A DNA stretch of 11,999 nt from the NCBI GenBank assembly GCA_910587545.1, contig CAJUMI010000032.1, positions 15,539 to 27,537 on the forward strand, read 5' to 3'. Under the pieces are notes generated by a model. It ran no database searches. It worked only from the letters and a program-made list of their open reading frames with translations, and was not told the origin of the DNA. Shown here in pieces: positions 7,354-11,999 of this stretch. The position numbers and the translations under genes are program-made. The stretch comes from an uncultured Muribaculaceae bacterium. Its GTDB lineage: Bacteria > Bacteroidota > Bacteroidia > Bacteroidales > Muribaculaceae. Position 1 is the first letter of the stretch. The number at the start of each line of letters is the position of its first letter.

Positions 7354-9636
7354 ATGAAAGCAAGTCTGCGTGCGGTTGTGGCTCTGCTGGCGATTGGTCT
7401 GACGGCCGCATGCTCGACCACGCGCCGCATACCCGACGACGAACTGCTCTACAACGGTCTGAAGGGCGTTGAGATCGCCGAGGATTCAGTAGGCCTGCCG
7501 GCCGCTATCGAAAGTTCGATCAAATCGGCTGTCGACGTTCCCCCTAACAACTACTGGAAGCTGCTCCGGTGGCACTATCCTTTTCCCCTCGGACTGTGGG
7601 TCTACAACAACTGGAGCAACCCCAAGTCGGGTCTGAAGCACTGGCTTTATGAGAAACTTGTGGCCGAGCCCGTGCTTGTGTCGGACGTGCGTCCCGAAGT
7701 GCGCATGAAGATGATCGACGAGATCCTGGACAATAATGGCTATTTCAGAGGCACGGCGGGCTATGAGCTTGTCAAGGGTCGCAACCCCAGGAAAGCCAAG
7801 ATCAGATATACTGTCACTCCAGGTCCTGCCTATCCTATGGAAGTGGTCTCCCTGTTGCCCGACACGACGGCGCTCAACCGCATGATCGACTCGCTCGCTC
7901 TCCGCGATCCTTATCTTACCTCGAGGACACGCTATTCGACCGACTCGCTCAACATAGCGCGCACACGCATCACCAACAGCCTGCGCAACCGAGGCTACTA
8001 TTTCTTCCGTCCCGACTATATCGAGTATCTCGCCGACAGCATAGCCGATCCCGGTCGGATACTGTTGAAGATCATGCTGGATTCCAACGCACCGAAAATG
8101 GCCTTGCAGCGCTATCGCACGGGCAAGGTCGTCGTTGTGGCCAACCGACATGCAGGCGGTGGTGTAGCCGACACGATCGCGACACCGCGCGCCACTCTGA
8201 TACAGATGAAACCCTCGAAGTTCCGCTCGAAGCTGATCCCCGAAAATGTCACATTCAGGCCCGGACGGGTGTTTTCGGTCCGTGATATGAACCGCACCCA
8301 GTCCAATCTGTCGCGTCTCGGAATCTTCAATTCTATCAATATCGCAGCTGTGCCTGACACGACCAACACCCGGGAGCGACTGCTCAACGTGTTTGTCGAC
8401 TGCACGTTCGACGCTCCGTGGGAGGCTGCCTTCGAGGTCAACGGCTCATCGAAGAGCAACAGCTATATCGGTCCGGGACTTTCGTTCAAGGTGACCAACA
8501 ACAATATTTTCGGCGGCGGCGAGCAGTTGACCGTAGGCCTTACCGGAACTTACGAATGGCAGACAGGCCATGGCCGTCAGTTGATATTCAATTCCTATGA
8601 GATCGGGCTTAACGCTTCGCTCGCGATGCCGAGGCTCATAGCACCTAAATTCGTCCCGCGCAGCCGCTTCCAGCTTAGCTGGACAAGGTTTCAGCTCGGA
8701 GCCGACCTGCTCAATCGTCCCCATTATTTCAAGATGGCTCAGTTCAACGCATCGGTCAACTATGACTGGCGACTCTCACGCCATGTGTCAAACACGTTCA
8801 CCCCCATAAAACTGACCTATACTAACCTGATGCACACCACGGCCGTGTTTGACTCGATCATGAACGCCAATCCGGCCGTAGCCCAGAGTTTCCAGAGCCA
8901 GTATATACCTCAGATGATATATTCCTATGTCTATGACCGCAGTTTCGGACGCGATAATCAGCTCAACTGGCAATTCACTGTTCAGGAAGCAGGTAATGTG
9001 TTCTGGGCCATCTACCGCGCTTGCGGAAAGAAGGGCGAGAAGGAGCTGTTCGGCACACCGTTCTCGCAGTTCGTCAAGGGAGCGACCCAGCTGGTCTACG
9101 GCCGCAGGGTAGGCGGGGGCGACTCATGGCTCGTCAGCCGTGTGGCTGTCGGCGCCGCCCATGCCTATGGCAACTCGACGCAGGTGCCCTATGCCGAGCA
9201 GTTCTACTGTGGCGGAGCCAATTCGGTAAGAGCCTTCACCGTGCGCAGCATAGGCCCCGGCAGCTATCATGATCCGGCTACCGAGGATACATACTTCGAC
9301 CAGACCGGTACATTCAAGTTCGAGGCCAATGTCGAATATCGTTTCCCGATTGTCGGTCCGCTCCACGGCGCGCTCTTCCTCGACGCCGGCAACGTGTGGT
9401 TGCTCAAAGATGATCCTCAGCGTCCCGGCGGTCAGCTTAAGGCGAGCACCTTTCTCAATGACATAGCCCTCGGCACGGGAGCCGGACTGCGTTTCGACAT
9501 CGGTATGCTTGTAGTGCGCGGCGACCTCGGCATCGGCATCCACGCTCCATATGACACCGACCGTTCGGGCTACTACAACATGAAATCATTCGGCAAATCC
9601 CTCGCCTTCCACCTCGCCATCGGCTACCCGTTCTAA
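7354..9636 (+). CDS. tamL: TamL: lipoprotein Omp85-family (TamA-like) outer-membrane protein
   Basis: TamL is the Bacteroidota lipoprotein form of TamA, the outer-membrane barrel that partners TamB. I prefer the ATG at 7354: it gives a compact lipoprotein signal MKASLRAVVALLAIGLTAAC with acylated Cys20 and lies 4 bp after the tamB stop. An ATG at 7324 would add ten residues and overlap tamB by 26 bp. The mature start STTRRIPDDELLYNG is typical of TamL. POTRA-like segments fill about 20-350 (for example GRVFSVRDMNRTQSNLSRLG). From about 355 a 16-strand-type barrel begins (WEAAFEVNG), including GGANSVRAFTVRSIGPGSY, where SVRAF (about 624-628) is the Omp85 VRGF/Y motif with Ala for Gly and the key Arg kept. 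The protein ends in GYPF with a C-terminal Phe, as in barrels recognised by BAM. Preferred length is 760 residues. Confidence 0.92.
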   Translation: MKASLRAVVALLAIGLTAACSTTRRIPDDELLYNGLKGVEIAEDSVGLPAAIESSIKSAVDVPPNNYWKLLRWHYPFPLGLWVYNNWSNPKSGLKHWLYEKLVAEPVLVSDVRPEVRMKMIDEILDNNGYFRGTAGYELVKGRNPRKAKIRYTVTPGPAYPMEVVSLLPDTTALNRMIDSLALRDPYLTSRTRYSTDSLNIARTRITNSLRNRGYYFFRPDYIEYLADSIADPGRILLKIMLDSNAPKMALQRYRTGKVVVVANRHAGGGVADTIATPRATLIQMKPSKFRSKLIPENVTFRPGRVFSVRDMNRTQSNLSRLGIFNSINIAAVPDTTNTRERLLNVFVDCTFDAPWEAAFEVNGSSKSNSYIGPGLSFKVTNNNIFGGGEQLTVGLTGTYEWQTGHGRQLIFNSYEIGLNASLAMPRLIAPKFVPRSRFQLSWTRFQLGADLLNRPHYFKMAQFNASVNYDWRLSRHVSNTFTPIKLTYTNLMHTTAVFDSIMNANPAVAQSFQSQYIPQMIYSYVYDRSFGRDNQLNWQFTVQEAGNVFWAIYRACGKKGEKELFGTPFSQFVKGATQLVYGRRVGGGDSWLVSRVAVGAAHAYGNSTQVPYAEQFYCGGANSVRAFTVRSIGPGSYHDPATEDTYFDQTGTFKFEANVEYRFPIVGPLHGALFLDAGNVWLLKDDPQRPGGQLKASTFLNDIALGTGAGLRFDIGMLVVRGDLGIGIHAPYDTDRSGYYNMKSFGKSLAFHLAIGYPF

Positions 9637-9637
9637 A

Positions 9638-9659
9638 ACCTCGTACCCCAATACGAGGT
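9638..9659. terminator. Hairpin terminator between convergent tamL and the lipoprotein gene
   Basis: Perfect 8-bp arms ACCTCGTA (9638-9645) and TACGAGGT (9652-9659) enclose a 6-nt loop, starting one base after the tamL stop. On the minus strand the stem is followed by TTTT, so it best fits an intrinsic terminator for the greA operon, though it may also protect the tamL mRNA end. Confidence 0.65.
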
Positions 9660-9671
9660 GACAGGAAACAG

Positions 9672-9700
9672 TTCGGACTAATCCACTGGATTAGTCCGAA
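9672..9700. terminator. 29-bp near-perfect palindrome, probable bidirectional terminator
   Basis: TTCGGACTAATCCA (9672-9685) and its exact complement (9687-9700) flank one central base; as RNA this is a 13-bp stem with a 3-nt loop. It lies 8 bp beyond the stop of the minus-strand lipoprotein gene. On the plus strand a T-rich stretch follows only after about 15 nt. The position between convergent genes supports a terminator role. Confidence 0.65.
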
Positions 9701-9708
9701 TGTGTCTG

Positions 9709-10821
9709 TTAGATTATTTTTGCTATTTCGGCGTCGAGGGTTGTGGGGTCGGTGACGCGGGTGCGCAGGACTCCGTCTCGGCCGATGATATAGGTCAGAG
9801 GCAGTACGCTGACGTTGTAGTTGATCAATGTGGCCGATCCGTCCTCGGGTGCGTTCCAGACGGTGATCCATGGAAGATTGACTGCCGACTGCTTCCACTC
9901 TGCCTCGTCGCTGTCAAATGCGAGCTGGTAGATCTCGAGGCCGCGGTCGCGGTATTTTTTATAGAGATCGGCGAGAATTACGTTGTAGGCGGGCGATGCG
10001 TCGAGTGTGTAGTTGGTGAAGCTGAGCAGGACGATGTTGCCTTTGGATGCGACATCGTAGAGACTGTGCTCTGCGCCTTTGTTGTCGTAGGCTTTGATGT
10101 CGGCAGTGAGTCCGCTTTCGGTGACTTCGATGGTGTTGGGAGATTCGTAGCGTTCGGGGTTGGCGGATATTTTTGCCGAAAGGAAGAGGTTGCGCAGGGT
10201 GACTGTGCGTGGGTCATCGGGCATGTTGGCGTCGAAAGCCTGGGCCACGGCTCCGATCACGGCGAGGTCGCGGCGGTTGGCCGGGTCAAACAGCGGGCGG
10301 CCGGCGATGCGTTTGTTGATGATGTAGTAGGCCGCTATGGGTTCGCCCGAGGTGAGAATGATCTGTGAGAGGTTGCGCTTGAGCAGGGAGTCGGTGGCGG
10401 CTGCATTCTCGCCCATCGAGGCCACGGCGTCGGCGATCATGGCATCGATCTCGGCGAAGCGGAGTGCGGCTTCCGAGCCTTCGAGGGTGTAGCCGCGGCT
10501 GAACGAGGCTGCGTCGGCTTTGACGCTTATGTGGCTCACGGAGTCGACCGGAAAGTAGATGTTGGAGCCGTCGAGCGAGAGGCGGAGCACTTCGGGATAG
10601 ACGGACGGCGATGCGGCGTCGTATTCGAAATTGCCGCCTGACGATATGTTGATGGAGTCGATCGTGTACCAGTTATTGTTGTTGAAAGCCTGCAGAGCCA
10701 CTTTTTGGCCGGCAGCGCCGGCGATGGTGCCGCTGACCGACCAGCCTTTGGGACCGGAGCATGAGCCGAGTATGGAAGCGGAGATTGTGAGCGAGGCTAT
10801 GATGATTGATTTAAGTTTCAT
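9709..10821 (-). CDS. DUF4369/TlpA-like thioredoxin-fold lipoprotein without CXXC
   Basis: The 370-residue product has a lipoprotein signal (MKLKSIIIAS, then SILGSC with acylated Cys21) and is probably anchored in the periplasmic leaflet of a membrane. Residues about 27-110 resemble DUF4369 (WSVSGTIAG, YTIDSINISSGGNFEY), a helical linker follows, and about 235-370 form a TlpA/thioredoxin-like domain: VASKGNIVLLSF, LADLYKKYRDRGLEIYQLAFD, and VLPLTYIIGRDG with the cis-proline at 341. The active-site segment reads FTNYTLDASPAYN, so the two cysteines of WCxxC are Leu273 and Ser276. Cys21 is the only cysteine in the protein, so dithiol chemistry is excluded. It probably acts as a binding, scaffold or envelope-stress component; the exact role is unknown. 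It sits 19 bp after the HIT gene, third in the operon. Confidence 0.85.
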   Translation of the reverse strand: MKLKSIIIASLTISASILGSCSGPKGWSVSGTIAGAAGQKVALQAFNNNNWYTIDSINISSGGNFEYDAASPSVYPEVLRLSLDGSNIYFPVDSVSHISVKADAASFSRGYTLEGSEAALRFAEIDAMIADAVASMGENAAATDSLLKRNLSQIILTSGEPIAAYYIINKRIAGRPLFDPANRRDLAVIGAVAQAFDANMPDDPRTVTLRNLFLSAKISANPERYESPNTIEVTESGLTADIKAYDNKGAEHSLYDVASKGNIVLLSFTNYTLDASPAYNVILADLYKKYRDRGLEIYQLAFDSDEAEWKQSAVNLPWITVWNAPEDGSATLINYNVSVLPLTYIIGRDGVLRTRVTDPTTLDAEIAKII

Positions 10822-10840
10822 TTGTTGGTGGCTTTTGAAG

Positions 10841-11242
10841 TTAAACTTCTTGGAACTCGCGGGCGATGGCGTCGGCGATCTCTTTCATGCGCTCGGGTGC
10901 GGGGCTAAGTTTTTCGCCGAAAAAGTTCATGTCGCTTTCCTTGTTGATGGGGATAAGGTGGATGTGGGCGTGGGGCACTTCGAGTCCCATTACAGCAACT
11001 CCGATGCGGCGGCAGGGGACAGCCTTTTTCATAGCCTTGGCGATGCGTTTGGCAAAGAGCTGGAGACCGGCGTATTCGTCATCGTCGAGATCAAAGATGT
11101 AGTCTTCCTCCCGTTTGGGGATGACGAGGGTGTGACCCTCGGCCACGGGGTTGATGTCGAGGAAAGCGAAGTAGCGGTCGTCTTCGGCCACTTTGTAGGA
11201 CGGGATATCGCCTGCGGCGATCTTTGAGAATATCGAAGCCAT
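10841..11242 (-). CDS. HIT family nucleotide-binding hydrolase
   Basis: The 133-residue product is a histidine-triad protein of the Hint/HinT type, cytoplasmic enzymes that hydrolyse nucleoside phosphoramidates and acyl-adenylates. The N-terminus SIFSKIAAGDIPSYKVAEDD is the usual opening, followed by FAFLDINPVAEGHTLVIPK. The triad HAHIHLIPI occupies 91-99, with His93 the likely nucleophile. The paired zinc cysteines of some members (CIFCKI) are Ser3 and Ser6, so no N-terminal metal site is expected. The length is normal for the stand-alone bacterial form. The ATG at 11242 starts 2 bp after the greA stop, which strongly suggests translational coupling and a shared transcript. The physiological substrate cannot be told from sequence. 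Confidence 0.95.
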   Translation of the reverse strand: MASIFSKIAAGDIPSYKVAEDDRYFAFLDINPVAEGHTLVIPKREEDYIFDLDDDEYAGLQLFAKRIAKAMKKAVPCRRIGVAVMGLEVPHAHIHLIPINKESDMNFFGEKLSPAPERMKEIADAIAREFQEV

Positions 11243-11244
11243 GA

Positions 11245-11715
11245 TCAGAAGGAGATTTCGACGATTTCGAATTTCATTAGACCCGAGGGAACTTTGATCT
11301 CGACAATCTCGCCGAGTTTGTGGCCGATAAGCCCCTGGGCTATGGGTGTCGACGATGCGATCTTCTTGGCCTTGAGATCGGCTTCGGAGTCGGCGACGAT
11401 GGTGTATTCCATGACTGAGCCGTTGGCGACGTTTTTGATTTTGACACGGTTAAGTATCTGCACTTCGTCGGTGTTGAGTTTGCTTTCATCGATTATGCGG
11501 GCCTGAGCGACGAGATCCTTGAGCTGCGAGATCTTCATCTCGAGCATGCCTTGAGCTTCTTTTGCCGCGTCGTACTCGGCATTTTCGGAGAGGTCGCCTT
11601 TGTCGCGGGCTTCGGCGATGGCGCGTGATATTTCGGGACGCTTAACCGACTCGAGATAAGCGATTTCTTCCATTTTCTTTTTGTAACCTTCTTTGGTCAT
11701 GTAAGTGATAGCCAT
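11245..11715 (-). CDS. greA: Transcription elongation factor GreA
   Basis: GreA enters the secondary channel of backtracked RNA polymerase and stimulates cleavage of the nascent transcript. The 156-residue length matches the family (E. coli 158). The N-terminal coiled coil (about 1-75) has MTKEGYKKKMEEI, VKRPEISRAIAEARDKGDLSENAEYDAAKE, with the acidic tip residues Asp41 and Glu44 in the same positions as E. coli. The C-terminal FKBP-like domain includes YTIVADSEADLKAKKI, SSTPIAQGLIGHKLGE and PSGLMKFEIVEI. The start MAITYMTKEGY is the usual one; Met6 is an alternative but would drop conserved residues. It is the first gene of the greA - HIT - lipoprotein operon. Its leader of about 110 nt contains a terminator-like hairpin (11777-11798), so expression may be controlled by premature termination. 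Confidence 0.97.
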   Translation of the reverse strand: MAITYMTKEGYKKKMEEIAYLESVKRPEISRAIAEARDKGDLSENAEYDAAKEAQGMLEMKISQLKDLVAQARIIDESKLNTDEVQILNRVKIKNVANGSVMEYTIVADSEADLKAKKIASSTPIAQGLIGHKLGEIVEIKVPSGLMKFEIVEISF

Positions 11716-11761
11716 AAGAGTATATTTTTGGGTATGAATGATTTTGAGTATTAGTAAAATA

Positions 11762-11798
11762 GTAAAAAATAAAGAAACTCGGCCGCTTACGGGCGAGT
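11762..11798 (-). terminator. Terminator-like hairpin plus U-tract in the greA leader
   Basis: On the minus strand, ACTCG-C-CCG and CGG-C-CGAGT pair around the 4-nt loop TAAG (11798-11777; 8 bp with one C-C mismatch) and are followed at once by the T-rich TTCTTTATTTTTT (11776-11764). This is the form of an intrinsic terminator. It lies between the predicted greA promoter and the greA start, so it is either an attenuator or the end of a transcript from beyond the window. Confidence 0.55.
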
Positions 11799-11826
11799 CC
11801 CCTCAATGATTTTTGATTTTCTGTTA

Positions 11827-11861
11827 AGTCATTGCAAAGGTAAGTACTTTTTGCAATGACT
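11827..11861. repeat. 12-bp perfect inverted repeat over the greA -7 box
   Basis: AGTCATTGCAAA (11827-11838) and TTTGCAATGACT (11850-11861) are exact inverted copies separated by 11 bp; the spacer contains the small palindrome AAGTACTT (11842-11849). The left arm includes part of the predicted greA -7 box. Candidate operator, or a mirror-image divergent promoter. Confidence 0.6.
11835..11842 (-). promoter_or_regulatory. Predicted -7 box of the greA operon
   Basis: Minus-strand TACCTTTG (11842-11835) is an exact TAnnTTTG match and, like the lplA box, continues as TTTGCA. No TTG is present at the expected -33 spacing, so the promoter may depend on an activator or on the A/T-rich upstream DNA. 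Start of transcription would be near 11829. Confidence 0.5.
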
Positions 11862-11862
11862 G

Positions 11863-11882
11863 TGTTAATAAGATGTTAATAA
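11863..11882. repeat. Direct repeat TGTTAATAA upstream of the greA promoter
   Basis: TGTTAATAA occurs at 11863-11871 and 11874-11882, 11 bp apart, about one helical turn. It sits where -33 or UP-element contacts would be for the greA promoter. AT-rich sequence makes chance recurrence fairly likely. Confidence 0.35.
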
Positions 11883-11999
11883 TCTTTAAATTGTAGGATT
11901 TGAATGTGCGGGGTTGTTAGTTATTCATAACTTTACGAATATATAACAATGATTCGGTAAAAATTACAGAAGTAGTTGAAACTTAAGTTAATATAACGA
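11883..11999. other. AT-rich non-coding end of window
   Basis: I see no gene, RNA or clear promoter here. The only structure is a short inverted repeat, AGTTAT/ATAACT around TC (11919-11932). The stretch probably belongs to the upstream region of a gene beyond the window. Confidence 0.5.

Noticed and set aside
11921..11929. DnaA-box-like TTATTCATA
   Set aside because: Two mismatches to TTATCCACA, a single copy, and no origin-associated genes nearby.
11928..11935. Possible plus-strand -7 box TAACTTTA near the right end
   Set aside because: It lacks the final G of TAnnTTTG and has no TTG at 19-21 bp upstream, so it is too weak to call in AT-rich DNA.

Overview
The window looks like the end of a draft short-read contig from a Bacteroidales bacterium, most plausibly a GC-rich gut lineage such as Muribaculaceae. 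This rests on three things: promoters of the Bacteroidota type (TTG, about 20 nt, then TAnnTTTG), the absence of Shine-Dalgarno sequences before the starts, and family features (a TamB plus lipoprotein-TamL pair, and a DUF4369/thioredoxin-like lipoprotein). The genus is inference. The first 45 bases are not biological. They match the last 45 bases of the Illumina TruSeq universal (P5) adapter, so the leftmost gene is cut off by an untrimmed adapter.

Layout. (1) 46-2351, minus strand: a tight operon lplA - gcvT - gcvH (gcvH truncated). It supplies the lipoate ligase, the T protein and the H protein of the glycine cleavage system. LplA can attach lipoate to the H-protein lysine, and GcvT takes the aminomethyl group from that arm. 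The P-protein genes are not in the window. (2) 2352-2597: a divergent promoter region with a good promoter in each direction, a four-copy 8-9 bp tandem repeat between them, and two small hairpins in the tamB leader. (3) 2598-9636, plus strand: tamB and tamL, the inner-membrane-anchored and outer-membrane halves of the translocation and assembly module. (4) 9637-9708: two hairpins separating convergent operons. (5) 9709-11715, minus strand: greA - HIT-family hydrolase - thioredoxin-fold lipoprotein lacking CXXC, probably one operon. (6) 11716-11999: AT-rich non-coding DNA holding the greA leader and promoter, including a terminator-like hairpin inside the leader and a 12-bp inverted repeat over the -7 box.

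The gene content is mostly conserved core functions, and I see no phage, insertion sequence, CRISPR array, tRNA, rRNA or defence system. The points that best repay a second look are the adapter chimera, the terminator-like element in the greA leader (similar in arrangement to GraL of Escherichia coli), the thioredoxin-fold lipoprotein with no redox cysteines, and the repeat cluster between the lplA and tamB promoters.
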